From Petaurus breviceps papuanus (lineage: Eukaryota > Chordata > Mammalia > Diprotodontia > Petauridae): a stretch of 64,000 nucleotides of DNA. Below are positions 41,180 through 51,990 of the stretch, piece by piece. Both the position numbers and the translations under genes were made by a program. The stretch is taken from assembly GCA_028583685.1 (NCBI GenBank), contig JAMXIF010001194.1:5560049-5624048 (forward strand), read 5' to 3'. Below the pieces are notes generated by a model. It made no database searches and was not told the DNA's origin. It was given only the letters and a program-made list of their open reading frames with translations. Position 1 is the stretch's first letter. The number at the start of each line of letters is the position of its first letter.

Positions 41180-41820
41180 TGGTGTGATCAAAGTGGAAGG
41201 GGCTGCCCAAGATTAAATGTCATTCTGTATTTTTCTTTGTTCATGGGTTTACATGGCCAAAGGGTGAACATTCGTGTATTTGCAAATCCCACAGCTTTGG
41301 TTGTTAAATTCATAGGGCAATATGTTAGTTTTGAGCAACTTGTATGATAAATGTGCAGTCCACATTGTGCTCCCAAGCTATGCCAGGGGAGTCTAAGCTC
41401 TGACACGTCCTACAGGGCTGGAAGGGCTTCCAGTATCAGCCAGTTATCAGGCTGTCTATTTGAGAGGACTAACCTCCCAGTTTGGGGGGGGGGGAGGGGC
41501 TCATCACCAAAGAACCATTATACTATATGCTCAGGTTACCATAGCAACTGAGGGTGCCTATCTGGCAAGATGTGAAGGTGTAGAGGGCATACCCACACAA
41601 AGGCCCCAAGCTTGACTTCTTAGTGAATTTTTGCTCCCTTCAGCCTTCTCCATCACACTCACCCTCAGTCAAAACCTGTTCTCTACAAGGGATCTAATAT
41701 CAGTCATTTATCATCATCAGTCAGGGGTTAACCATTTGTTGGAACTGCTTTTTGAGGTTGCATCTATGTGGTAAATTGTTTGAACTGACTACCTAGTTTC
41801 AATCATTTATCATTAAAACA
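41180..41820. other. Unique sequence
   Basis: Repeat-free apart from a G run (41484-41494). It includes an X-box-like motif at 41535-41548. No exon is recognised. Confidence 0.4.
41535..41548. promoter_or_regulatory. RFX X-box-like motif
   Basis: GTTACCATAGCAAC fits the consensus GTNRCC-N0-3-RGYAAC fully. By information content, about 0.5 such hits are expected by chance in 64 kb, so function is unproven. Confidence 0.25.
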
Positions 41821-41824
41821 AGCT

Positions 41825-42110
41825 TTTACATCAGGAATTCTTAACATGGAACCCACTTCTTCCTTTCTTCCTCCCTTCCTTCCTTCCTTTTTTTCTTTTC
41901 TCTTTCTTTTTTTTTTTTAGCATCTATATTAAGTTGTCCATGAACTTGGAAGGGAAAAAAAACCATATCTTTATTTCAATATCATTGGTTTCTTTTATAA
42001 TCCTATGTATTTTATTTTATGCATTTAAAAACATTATTCTGATAAGTGGCCCATAGGCTTCACCACACTCCCAGAAGCGTCCATGATCCAAAGAAAGGTC
42101 ATGAATCTTT
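41825..42110 (-). mobile_element. MER91-like hAT DNA transposon relic
   Basis: 'caggaattcttaacatggaa' to 'cccataggcttcaccacac' and 'gtccatgatccaaagaaagg', with the middle 'aatcctatgtattttatttt'. The same sequence lies at 49645-49862. A CTTT-rich tract (41863-41920) has expanded inside. The ends and middle match the mammalian MER91/Tip100-type consensus as I remember it. Confidence 0.65.
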
Positions 42111-42134
42111 TTTGCCTCAATGTAAAGGGCAGTA

Positions 42135-42428
42135 TTGCATAACAGATTAGAGAACTGGCTTCAGTCAGGGAGAACAGGGTTCAGTCCACCCTGGCTTCAG
42201 ATACACATAGTCTCTGTGAGCCTGGCAATTCCCTTACCCTCTCACTGAATTAGAGGAAGAAAGGTACAGTTGAAGGAATATTGATTCTGCAGTCAGAGGC
42301 TCTGGATTCAAATCTCACTTCTGATGATTTTTACCAGTGTGACTTTGGATCTCAGTTTCCTAATCCGTTAAATAAAAGGTTGGACTAGATGGCTTCTGAG
42401 GCCCCTTCTAAGTCTAGCTCTATGATTT
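42135..42428 (+). mobile_element. Two MIR-type SINEs
   Basis: 42135-42245 and 42258-42428. The second is full ('gattctgcagtcagaggctc' to 'gaggccccttctaagtctag'). Confidence 0.6.
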
Positions 42429-42439
42429 ACTTTTATGTG

Positions 42440-42890
42440 ATCAAAATTTACTTTTATGTGATCTGAGGAGAGGATTTATTGAGAGAGAAGGATAATTTCC
42501 CTTTGGGTAGTTGAAGTGGAGGAATTAGATGTAGTGTTTGAGGGCCACTGGAAGAGGAATTTGGGGATCTTTGTAGGGAGATTTTTTGGAGCAGTTGCTG
42601 AAGTATTTGAGAACAGGTAAGAGGTATTTTGCAGGGTGATTAAAGGTGTATATTTGGGAAGTAGTTGGAGGAATTATTTCGGGCCGGTTTGGGTAAGTAT
42701 TTGAGGGTTATTTAGAAGGATTTGGAGGCAGACAGGGTGCTTGTTTGGGGATAGTATAGGAGGTATTTTCAGCAGGTAGGGTGGTATTTTTAATCAGTTG
42801 CATAAAGTATTTGAAGACCAATAGGAGAGAGATTTTGAGGCCAAGTGAGGGAGGCATTTTGGGAGAGATATTTAGGGGGGCAAAGGGCCT
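42440..42890. repeat. G-rich degenerate tandem repeat
   Basis: The plus strand repeats GTATTTGAGG/GGTATTTT-like words at irregular 20-45 bp spacing: 'gaagtatttgagaacagg', 'aagaggtattttgcaggg', 'gtaagtatttgagggtt', 'aggaggtattttcagcag', 'gggtggtatttttaatc'. Cytosine is very rare on this strand. It looks like an old minisatellite; no family is known to me. Confidence 0.5.
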
Positions 42891-44010
42891 TTCCAGCATC
42901 CATGAAATTGCATGTCTAGGCAGTTTCCTACTTTGACTAAGCCTAAACCTAGTCCAGTAGTTGAAGGTAGAATGAACCATAGCTCTGTGCCTTGATCAGC
43001 CCTTGTAGATCTAACAGAATCTTCAACTCTCATTTGAGTACTGATGAAACACGTGTAAAGGCCAGGAACTCCAATGATTCCTGCCACACCCTGCCAGAAA
43101 TGATTCCTGGTCAACATGGATGGACAACTTATTTCCAGAGAATAGGGACCTATACCCTCAAGCCAACATAAGTGCCAGGTAATCATGAGAATGAAATGAA
43201 CCAAAGAGAAGTCAACAGGGTCCAGGGCCTTAGGAGGCCATTAGATGGGTGGGAGTGCCAATCATAGAACTCTTTCCAGTTGCTTCGTTCCCAAATCCTT
43301 CTACATTTCATGGAAAAGCCCAGAGCCAGCATAATTTGTTTGCACTCAATTTGGTTAATCAAGGAACTAAGCTCACCCTCTGTAACTTGTGTTTTATCCA
43401 AATATTTCCTTTGGATCCCAGTTTGGGCTCAGAGGTGAATTTGAGTGGAAGAGAGAGGTGGCTTTGAACATTATCCACTCAGTCATTTTGTAGGTATGTG
43501 AGTATGAAAAAGCACATATTTTCTGCCCCTTAAAAAAAATCAGACCCTCTCCCTTCCTTTCATTTTAAAATTTTCAATGCAGTTTTTAAATGACTGGAGG
43601 CCTTTTACTCAGATTTTCCAAAATGTTCCTGTATGTAACATGAGCATCAGGCCCTCGGCTAATCTTTGGGTGCAATGTTTATTACCTATGGTGAGATTAT
43701 GGTGAATTTTGAGTTTTTCCTGAAAAAGAAATTGGGAAACCAGCCTGCAGCCAGTGAGGGTGACCTTCTGAGAGGCAAGAGCCAATCCAGGTGGCACCCA
43801 CATCCTCTGGTGTTTCCTTTTCTCCCAGGAATCCATTCACATTTTCCCAAGAGACCTATTCTGTAAGGCAGAGGAAATTCTACCATGTTTTCTGTATCTG
43901 GTTCAAACACTTGGCTAGAGAGAAATGGAGGAGAGTGTTGGGGGTCCGGAGGGCTATAGGGAAAGTAAAAGGGGGAGGAATAGGAAAGCTCCCAGTATTG
44001 AATACTCATT
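42891..44010. other. Longest repeat-free stretch in the window
   Basis: About 1.1 kb has no SINE, LINE or simple repeat. Short frames on both strands (up to 127 codons) overlap each other and show no recognised protein. A centre at 43600-43750 of mixed composition ('ctttgggtgcaatgtttatt') could be conserved non-coding DNA, which is not provable from one sequence. Confidence 0.45.
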
Positions 44011-44064
44011 GTGTAGCAGGAGAAAGAGGTCTTGAATTCAGAAGACCTGGATTCTTGTTCTATA

Positions 44065-44265
44065 GGCAAAACATTTAGAGATGGGAGAGGACTTGGAGCT
44101 CACTTATTCCATATTCTTCATTTTCCAAAAGAAAGAAATGGAGCTCATAGAGCAAAGTGACTTATTCAATGTTACAGAGGCAGGTGGTGAGTGGCAGAGC
44201 TGGGATTTGAACCCAGGTTCTCTGACTCCTGATTCTGCTCAATTTCTGCTCTACCACCCTAACTT
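44065..44265 (-). mobile_element. MIR3-type SINE
   Basis: 'tttagagatgggagaggact', 'agagctgggatttgaaccca' and 'ttctctgactcctgattctg'. Confidence 0.7.
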
Positions 44266-44299
44266 CCTGACCTTGTCATCCCTTAGCTCATATGTAAAA

Positions 44300-44640
44300 T
44301 CAGAACAATAGATAGTATAGTGCAGTGGAGAAGATCTAGATTTAAATCTCATCTGGGCCACTTCAAAATCAAACAGTGAGCATGAGCATTTATTAGGTGC
44401 CTACTATGTGCTGAGCACCATGCTTGGACCTAAGAAGTATAGGGAAAAATAAAACACAGCCCTGACCTTGAAGAATTTTCATGGGGTAGGGGTGGAGGAG
44501 GTGTAGACCACATGTATACAAAATGCTTATGAGACTTTAAATAAGTCACTTCACAATTCTGGGCCTCAATTGCCTTATCTGTAAAATAAAATGACTGAAT
44601 TGATGGCCTCTAAGGTCCCTTCCAACTCAAATCGAAATAT
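44300..44640 (+). mobile_element. MIR split by an L2 tail
   Basis: The MIR head (44310-44380) and its core/3' end (44525-44640, 'taaataagtcacttcacaat', 'ctctaaggtcccttccaact') flank an antisense L2 tail at 44381-44522 ('gtgcctactatgtgctgagc'). Confidence 0.65.
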
Positions 44641-44714
44641 ATGATACTATTTTCCTACTTGTACAAACTGCTTCACAGGGCTATTGGGAAGGAAATATTT
44701 TGTTAACATTAAAA

Positions 44715-45385
44715 CAATAAAGAATTGGGTGTTGTTCTAATGCATTGTTGGTGGAGTTGTGAACTGATCTAACTATTCTGGAGAACAATCTGAAACTATG
44801 CCTAAAGGGCTAGAAAACTGTGCATACCCTTTGATCCAGCAATATTACTTCTAAGGTATGTATCTCAAAGAAATCATTAAAAGGGAGCAAAAAACATATT
44901 TACAAAAATATTTATAGCAGCTCTTTTTGTGGTGACAAAGAATTGGAAATTGAGGGAATCAATGGTGGAATGGCTAAACAGGTTTTGATATATGACTGTA
45001 ATGGAATACTATTGTGCTACAAGAAATGATGAGTAGACAGATTTCAGAAAAACCTAAAAAGACTTATATGAACTGATGCTGAGTGAAGTGAGCAGAACCA
45101 GGAGAACATTGTACGCAGTAACAGCAGCTTTGTTTGATGGTCAGCCGTCACAGACTTAGCTCTTCTCAGCAATACAATGATCCAAGACAATTCCAAAAGA
45201 CTCGAGATGGAAAATGCTATCCACATCCAGAGAAAGGGCCATGAATTCTGATTGAAGATTGAAGCATGCTATTGTCATTTTTTATTGCTTTTTTGTTTTT
45301 TCTTTCCCTTTTTTTCCTCTTTCACAACATGACTGATGTGGAAGTATGTTTAACATTATTATACATGTATAACCCTCCCCCCCAA
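44715..45385 (+). mobile_element. L1 3' end, 670 bp
   Basis: This is the best preserved L1 in the window: 'gtgcataccctttgatccag', 'tgatgctgagtgaagtgagc', 'agaaccaggagaacattgta', 'cacatccagagaaagggcca' and the tail 'gtatgtttaacattatta'. It is 5'-truncated. Confidence 0.88.
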
Positions 45386-45409
45386 AAAAGAACTGGGTAT
45401 TTTTAATTA

Positions 45410-45470
45410 ATGGGAAGAGGAGAAAGAAAAAGAGGAAGAGGAAGAAGAAGAGGAGGAGGAGAGTGGATTG
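45410..45470. repeat. (GAA/GGA)n purine tract
   Basis: Pure A/G on the plus strand. Confidence 0.9.
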
Positions 45471-45549
45471 GATGTTAAGTAAGGAGAAGACAGATGCTGA
45501 ATCTCCCAAGCCAACCATAGTAGAGAGAAGAGAAATACAATAGGATTAA

Positions 45550-45808
45550 AAAGAATCAGTTTCATGAAGCTGTGAATAGAGTGCTGGGCCTGGAGTCAAG
45601 AAAATATTCGTTCAAATACAGCCTTAGACACTTACTGTGTGACCTTGTGCAAGTCATTGAACCACTGTCTGCCTCAATTTCCCCAACTGAAAATGTGGAT
45701 AACAATAGCATCTAGCTATCAAATAAGATAGTATTTGTAAAGAGTTTAGCACAGTGCCCGACACATAGTAAGTATTCTATAAATGTTAGCTGTTACTATT
45801 ATTGTTAA
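45550..45808 (+). mobile_element. CORE-SINE (THER1/MIR), full length
   Basis: Head 'gtgctgggcctggagtcaag', core 'gtgtgaccttgtgcaagtca', and end 'gcacagtgcccgacacatag' with 'ctataaatgttagctgt'. Confidence 0.8.
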
Positions 45809-46139
45809 GAATTTTACATCTTTATCTCTAAATTTGTTTAAAATGGAAATCATTTAACTAGAACTTTAAAAAGCAGGCTTGCAAACAGCAGGTGGCACAG
45901 TATTGGCATGCAATAGTTTCAAGCTTAAGAGACTAACCAAGGAAGGGGACATTTGTTGATCTCATTCCTTCAATAGCTCTCAATCCTTTACTATTCAGGA
46001 CACTGAGAAATAACTCTGGTGGAATCCAGGATCAAAGGGAGAGGACATATATCCAGAAAGCTATAGTACAAAATCACAAGTGTTGAGATCTTGGGGAAGA
46101 TATATAGAGAGGTCAATGCATAGGCTAAAGAAAATAATT
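45809..46139. other. Unique sequence
   Basis: Nothing recognised. Confidence 0.4.
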
Positions 46140-46490
46140 TAATTCAATGAACATTTCAGTCCCTACTCTATGGCTGGCACTGTATTTGGGATACAAAGAC
46201 AGAAATAAAATAGTCCCTGCCTTTGGGAGGGGGGGAAGGGTTAACATTCTACTGAAAGGAAACAATCCAATGGATAAATTAGTACAAGATTTGCAAAAAG
46301 TAAATACAAAGTGATTTGAGGAGGGGAGTAGCGGTTTGAGGGAAAAGCCCTAACAACTTGGAGCCAGGAGGGAGCAGGAAAGGCCTTGTGTAGGAAAAGC
46401 ACCAGAGCTAAAGGAATAAGGGATTTCAAGTTACCAGAATGAGAAGGAAGAACACTTGAGGCATGATGGACATGGGAGACTGACTGTCAT
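46140..46490 (-). mobile_element. L2 3' end
   Basis: 'ggctggcactgtatttggga', 'atagtccctgcctttgggag' and 'caggaaaggccttgtgtagg'. Confidence 0.75.
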
Positions 46491-47934
46491 ATGTAGGTCT
46501 AACATTGAGAAACCCATTGCTGGGCCCAAAAGAAATAGGTTTTGTGCCTCTTCTTTTTCTACAAAGTGACTCTTGTGCTCTGGGCACATGTGCTTTGGCA
46601 CATATTAGTGCTGGATTTAGTCCTGGGACAGTCTAGACTCTTGAGGGGTTAGGTTCCTTTCCCTTTACTCTTCTCCCTCCACCCCCAAAAACAAAATCAA
46701 GCAACCCAGGATAAATTTTTAAATGTCTAGGTATTGTGAGCTAGTGGTGAAAATGGGGGAAGTATGATAACTCCCCCACAACTCCAGCTGGGACTGCCGG
46801 GGCAGTTGAGCTTAACTTTGTCCCCAGGTAGATAGATCTGGGACCTAGCTGTGAGCCAGTTTTTTAGGACATTGTGAAGGAGCTCCTGAAATCCCAGGAA
46901 ACTTCCTTGCTGACTACGTTTTTATCTCTGTCGAGAGCAAATAAGAACTGCTTCTACCTGAGAATATTGGAGTATATTTTTAGCAAAAGAACTGTTTTTT
47001 TTTTTAACCCTTGGGCTCTGAGTCCTCAGTGTAGCACCATGAAGAGGACATTAGGTCTTCCCAAAATAAGGATTTCAAAAAATAAGAGACTCAATATACA
47101 ATATTAATACAATAATAATACAATTATTAATTTAAAAAATTAATACAATAAAAATACAAAATTAATTAAAATAATACAATAGGATGTTTTATTCCTATAC
47201 ACAAATAAAATGCTTAAATACAAAAGACTCTAGCAGGCATTCATTGATTTAAACTAAACTAGCAGCAGTGCTAACTATTGTTCTATCCGGCCAGGGGGTT
47301 GGTACTTAAAAACCACCTAAACACGAAGCAGTTTGTGGACCGTTTTCCCTTCCACCTTGACTCTTTGGTAAATAAGTCCAGGTGCTTGGGCTCTTCCTCC
47401 TGTCAGTGCTTTACTTCTCTGATTTGAATCTTCCCTCAGTGCTGACCCACTTCACTCATTGGACCTGGGACCTTTGAACATTTCAAACTCACAAGGAGGT
47501 GAACATGGAGAACAATGTTTAATCCCCTACTCAGGAAAGAAAACACAAAGTGGAAAAGGAAGCCAGGGAATCAGTCAAAGTAATAGTTGGGCCCATCCTG
47601 CACATTTGAGGCTCAATTTCTCCCAGACTCCCATTATGGGGAATATAGAGACACTTCACTGCTTCCCACACAAGAGAGTTGAAGCAAGAGAGCAAGCCTG
47701 AAATGATCTCTTCTTGTAACTGATACCAGCTGTCATGGGGCAGTGAGATAACCAAGAAGTCACTCAGAGCTTGCTCTATCATGCCAAAATCCCAGGTCCT
47801 TTCAGCACTGGGTTACCACATAACCAGAAACAGTCAAGGAGTTGATCATTTCCAGTATGTCCAAATGCTGATTCACACGTGTGTTCAGTTGGAAGCAGGC
47901 ATTCTGGGAAACAGGCAGGTTGCTTTAAAACCCA
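46491..47934. other. Mostly unique, with an AT-rich tract
   Basis: 47095-47210 is an 'aatacaataataatac'-type AT-rich tract. Elsewhere there is no repeat and no exon. This is the second-longest unassigned region. Confidence 0.45.
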
Positions 47935-49310
47935 TCAATCAATCAAGGATTTACTAAGCAGCTGCTAGGCACTATGCTAATGCTGGGGATAGAAATAAAA
48001 AGAGGGAAACAATTCCTATTTGCAAAGAACTTATGTTCTAAAGGGGAGAGTGGGAGATAAGTCCATATGGAAATACATACAGCATAAATATAAATAAATT
48101 CAAATATATACAATGCAATAGTAACATTCATTCCCACCCAAGTGAGGTGAGAAACATTACTGTGCTGTGTGTATGGTGTCTATGTGGGAGCAGGTGGGGA
48201 CTCCTGATTGGCTGAGGGAGTGGTGAGTGAGTACCCATATGAGACTAACCAGTTTGTTTCAGGGACATTTTGAGAAGACAGAAAGAGACACACATAGTCA
48301 GAGACAGACAGACAGAGACAGAGAAAGAGAGAGAGACAAAGACACAGAGAGACAGAGATTTCATAATGGGTAGAATAAAGTTTCAGAACCCCAGACAACC
48401 CTACACATATCTATCTTGAATAGTTAAATACAAGGGAGTTTGAGAGGGAAGGCACTGGAAGTGGGGGAGATCAGAAATGACTTTATGTCATTTATATATA
48501 TATATATATATATAAAGGAAGAAAAGGACTCTGGGAGGTGATGCATTCCTAGCATGTGGAATGACAGTACAAGGACACAGAGACAGAAGATGGAGTGTTG
48601 TGTATGACCAATGGAGAGAAGGCCAGTTGAACTGGATTTTAATAATATCTGATGAAGATGGAAATATAGGTTGGGACCAGATTGTGTAGGGCTTTGAAAA
48701 CTAAACAAAGGGGCTCATATTTTATCCTAGAAGTAATAAGAAACCATTGGAGTCATTAATGAGGGCAGTACCATGGTCAGGTCTGTATTTAAGGCAAATT
48801 ATTTTGGTAGTAGTTATGTAGAAGGGACTGTGGGAATGAGAGATTTGAAACAGAGAGATCAGTCAGAAGACTGCTGTAATAATCTAGGTGAGTGTTGATG
48901 AGGGTCTGAACTAAGTTGGTAGCTGTGTTAATAGAGAAGAGACTGGAGACAAGGAATATAATGAACTTATAAATGGAAAGATTTGACAAATCACTGGATG
49001 TGTGAGGTGAGGATGGTGCCAAGGTTATGAACCTGGGAGACCGGAAAGATGCCTTCACCTTCAGCAGAAATAGGCAAATTTGGAAGAAAGGAGTGTTTTA
49101 GGGAAAAGACAACAAGTTCAGTTTTAGACATGTTAAGTTTAAGATATCTCTTTGATGAGACGTTCACTTTAAAATATCAAATAGGAATTTAGTGATACAG
49201 GATTGAAACTCAGAGGAGCCCAGAAACTGGAAACAGACATGGAGTTGTCTACATAGTAATTATAATTAAACCCATGGAATTGATGAAGTTACCAAAAGAG
49301 ATCCTAGAGC
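47935..49310 (-). mobile_element. LINE L2, 3' 1.1 kb plus insertion
   Basis: Tail 'gcactatgctaatgctgggg' (47935-48125). After an insertion, ORF2 antisense runs from 48425 to 49310: 'ggttgggaccagattgtgta', 'tctgtatttaaggcaaatta', 'ctgctgtaataatctaggtg', 'caaatcactggatgtgtgag', 'gacatgttaagtttaagata'. On the minus strand, DYYSSLL at about 48880 is the decayed LDYCNSLL RT motif. A (TA)n run lies at 48493-48515. Confidence 0.85.
48126..48424. mobile_element. Unclassified 300-bp insertion in L2
   Basis: It splits the L2 copy. 'aatagtaa' and 'aatagtta' lie near its two borders and may be a target duplication. It holds an inverted CCAAT (gattgg), a GACA-rich tract (48295-48358) and 'agaataaagtttcagaacc' near the right end. 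This layout would fit a small LTR, but the family is unknown. Confidence 0.4.
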
Positions 49311-49320
49311 AAGGATTCTT

Positions 49321-49644
49321 TTTTTTCTTTAGTAAATTATTTTTAACATTCCCTTTTTAAATTTTGAGTTCTGAATCCTCCCCCTCCTTCCAGTCCTTCC
49401 CTCATCAAATACAATTCATGCAAAACATTTCCATATTAGCCGTATCACAAAAAAGCAAGAAAAATAAAGTGAAAAAACTATCAGTTCAGTCTGCACTCAG
49501 AGTTCATCTACTCTTTCTCTGGAGGTGGATAGCATTTTTCATCATGAGTCCTTCAGAATTGGCTTGGATCATTGTATTCATCAGAGTAGCCAAGTTTTTC
49601 ACTGTTGATTGTGGTTACAATACTGCCATCACTGTATACAATGT
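49321..49644 (-). mobile_element. L1 3' fragment with target duplication
   Basis: Antisense L1: 'cttcagaattggcttggatc', 'gtggatagcatttttcatca' and 'atcactgtatacaatgt'. It is flanked by 'agagcaaggattctt' (49306-49320) and 'agagcaaaggattctt' (from 49645). It landed at the edge of the MER91-like element. Confidence 0.85.
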
Positions 49645-49862
49645 AGAGCAAAGGATTCTTAACCTGGGGTCCATGGATGAATTTCAAAGAGTTGGTGACT
49701 TTATATAAGAAAAAAATAGATCTTCATTTTCACTGACTTTTGGGTTCCTTTGTAATCCTAAGCATTTTACTTTATGCATGTATAAACATTGTTCTGAGAA
49801 GCAATCCATAGGCTTCACCATACTGCCAAAGGGTTCCATGACATAAAAAAGTCAAGAACTCA
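49645..49862 (-). mobile_element. MER91-like hAT DNA transposon relic
   Basis: 'aaaggattcttaacctgggg', 'cctttgtaatcctaagcatt' and 'aggcttcaccatactgccaa' to 'aaaaaagtcaagaac'. It is fuller at its ends than the copy at 41825, and the terminal inverted repeat 'ttcttaacctgg' is visible. Confidence 0.7.
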
Positions 49863-49894
49863 GTGTAGGGGAAAAGAAAAGTGGGCCTAAGAGG

Positions 49895-50490
49895 TAACCT
49901 AGAGGGTACAATGTGGATGAGCCAGCCAGTTTGACTGGAATAATCTGACTGACAGTGAATGAGGGGGAGTAATAGGAAATCACTCTAATGGGCAGGGTAG
50001 ATTCAGACATTGAAAGGTTTTATATCTCGCCCCCCCTCAAAAAATTATTTTTTCATCCTAGAAGCAATAGGAAGCCACTGAAGCATCTTAAGCAGGGGAG
50101 TGAAAGTGTAAAATTCATGTTTTAAGAATATCAGCCTGGGGTTGGTGAGGTGGCCCAGTGAGTAAGAGCACCGGCCCCAGGGTCAGGAGACCTGGGATCG
50201 AGTCCAGGCTCAGATACTTAGCACCCACCCAGAAACACCTGTCTGTGTAACCTTGAGCAAGTTACTTTTAACCCCAATTGCTTTAAAAAAATATCAACTT
50301 GACAGTTGTATGGAAAAGCCTTGGGAAGGGTAGAGATCAGAAGCAAGAAGGCCCTACTGAAGGAATGAGGGCCAACTTCTTGGAGGGGGTGACATTTGAA
50401 TTTAGCTTTAAAAGATGGCTGGTTATTCAGTAAGTTGGGAGACAGGAGAGAAGGGAAACACTTGGGTTTTACTGACAAAGATTGATTCTA
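49895..50490 (-). mobile_element. Antisense L2 segments split by a SINE
   Basis: 49895-50126 ('ccagccagtttgactggaat', 'gaagccactgaagcatctta') and 50297-50490 ('acttgacagttgtatggaaa', 'gacatttgaatttagcttta'). The second part repeats an L2 region, so two copies may be joined here. Confidence 0.7.
50134..50289 (+). mobile_element. WSINE1-like SINE, variant subfamily
   Basis: 'aggtggcccagtgagtaaga', 'agacctgggatcgagtccag', 'agcacccacccagaaacacc', 'gtaaccttgagcaagttact' and an A-run. Its tRNA-like head keeps a B box GATCGAGTC (50196-50204) and an A-box-like stretch (50151-50162) of a type-2 RNA polymerase III promoter. A short duplication 'aatatca' lies at 50127-50133 and 50290-50296. Confidence 0.88.
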
Positions 50491-50552
50491 GACAGTTCTA
50501 TTTTGGAACTCTGCCCAAAGCACAGAATTAAGTTATTGCATCCTATGCAAGC

Positions 50553-50690
50553 ATGTTATAGTGGGAAAAGCATGAGACTAGGATTCAGAACACCTGGCTT
50601 TGGGTCCTGGCTCTGTCTCTAACACACAGTGTGACCTTACACAAATCTCCTCTCTGGGACCCAGTTTCCTCTTCTGTGGATCAGTAGAGG
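50553..50690 (+). mobile_element. MIR-type SINE
   Basis: 'catgagactaggattcagaa' and 'gggacccagtttcctcttct'. Confidence 0.65.
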
Positions 50691-50965
50691 TATGGATCAG
50701 TAAGAGCTGTGGTCAATTTGAGAAGTTCTCTGAGCAATCTAATGAAATTTACAGAGCATGGGACATTGTTTGGAGACAGAGTAGAAAATAGCAAACATAT
50801 GATAATTAGCTGAACTGAGAATCAGCCAGTTGGTTACAACAGTCTTTGGTCTCTTGCTCTCTGGAACCTCCTCTTTATCTTTCTCCAAGTATGTACTGGG
50901 AGGGGAAGATTTTTCCTGCCCTCACTCCAGCAGTAATGGTGACTTAAAGAGAAACACATAGCAGT

Positions 50966-51190
50966 GGTTGTTCAGTCATGTCCAACTCTTCATGACTTCA
51001 TCTGGGGCTTTCTTGGCAAAGATACTGGAGTGGTTTTGCCATTTCCTTCTCCAGTTCATTTTACAGGTGAGAAAACTGAGGCAAACAAGGTTAAATGATT
51101 TGCCCAGGGTCAAACAACTACTAAGTTTCTGAGGTCAGATTTGAACTCAGATATCCCTGACTCTTGTTTTCTATCTACTGAGCCAGTAGC
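50966..51190 (-). mobile_element. Mar1-type SINE
   Basis: 'gtccaactcttcatgacttc', 'gatactggagtggttttgcc' and 'gatttgcccagggtcaaaca'. Confidence 0.88.
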
Positions 51191-51210
51191 TAGGAGAATT
51201 TAAGAATGTT

Positions 51211-51268
51211 TTTTTAAATAAAGCAATTGGGGTTAAGTAACTTGCTCAAGGTTACACAGCCAGTTACA
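51211..51268 (-). mobile_element. WSINE1-like SINE 3' fragment
   Basis: 'aaagcaattggggttaagta' and 'gctcaaggttacacagccag' only. The head is absent. The wording matches the variant subfamily. Confidence 0.75.
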
Positions 51269-51464
51269 AGAATGCTTTTCTTAACAAAATAGGAAATTGA
51301 GAACAAAGATGCTATCCAGTTCTCAAATCCCAATTACATTAAACCTCCTAGGGGGATTTTGAATTGCCTAGGGTATAGGCAGTAGGATTCCTTAACCCAA
51401 CCTTCTAAATAGAGAAGGGATCTTTCCTTCTCTCTGCTGATTATCTGCAGTTTATCTTGTCTCT

Positions 51465-51625
51465 ATCTTGTTTGCACATAGTTGTAGGTGGTCTCTCCCT
51501 CTCACCCTCATTTAGACTTTGCTCCTTGACAGCAGGAACTGTCTTTCACCTTTCTTTTCATCCCCAGCACATAGCACAGAGCCACACATAATAGGCATGT
51601 AATAAATGTTGACTTGTTGAGTTTT
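51465..51625 (+). mobile_element. L2 3' end
   Basis: 'gctccttgacagcaggaact', 'catccccagcacatagcaca' and 'gcatgtaataaatgttgact'. Confidence 0.8.
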
Positions 51626-51765
51626 CCTGAGTATTGCTGGTTTGGGGTGTTTCCTTATGGGCATTCCCAAGTTCAAAAGTTCCTGACTCTGAGTATTTAG
51701 ACATCAAACCTTCTAGAGAGAGATTTCCTGATACAATTTGCTGCTTGGAGAAAAAAGAGGACAGC

Positions 51766-51990
51766 TAGAAAAAAAAGAACTTGATAACATTCTACATCTA
51801 GAGATAAAGGGAGAGGATTCAAACCTAGGATTTTTAACTCTGGGTACAGCATTTTTTTTCTATTGCCTCAGTGAGGAAGAATCATCAACTATTATTGTCC
51901 ATAGTAACTGGAGAAGATGAAATCAGGGCTAACCCCATGTACACACTGAATAGGTGGTGGCCATTTGGTGCAATGGAAGAAAGCCCCATT
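51766..51990 (+). repeat. Unrecognised repeat unit A
   Basis: It shares about 200 bp with unit B at 53070-53285: 'acatctagagataaaggga' against 'gcatctagagacaggaaga', 'taactggagaagatgaaatc' against 'taactggagaagatggaatc', and 'gcaatggaagaaagcccca' against 'gtgatggaagaaagtcccac'. Identity is roughly 75-80% with small gaps. The family is unknown. Confidence 0.7.

Noticed and set aside
50134-50289. A tRNA gene, because of a B-box match
   Set aside because: The cloverleaf is not complete, and the sequence continues into SINE body and an A tail. It is a tRNA-derived SINE head.
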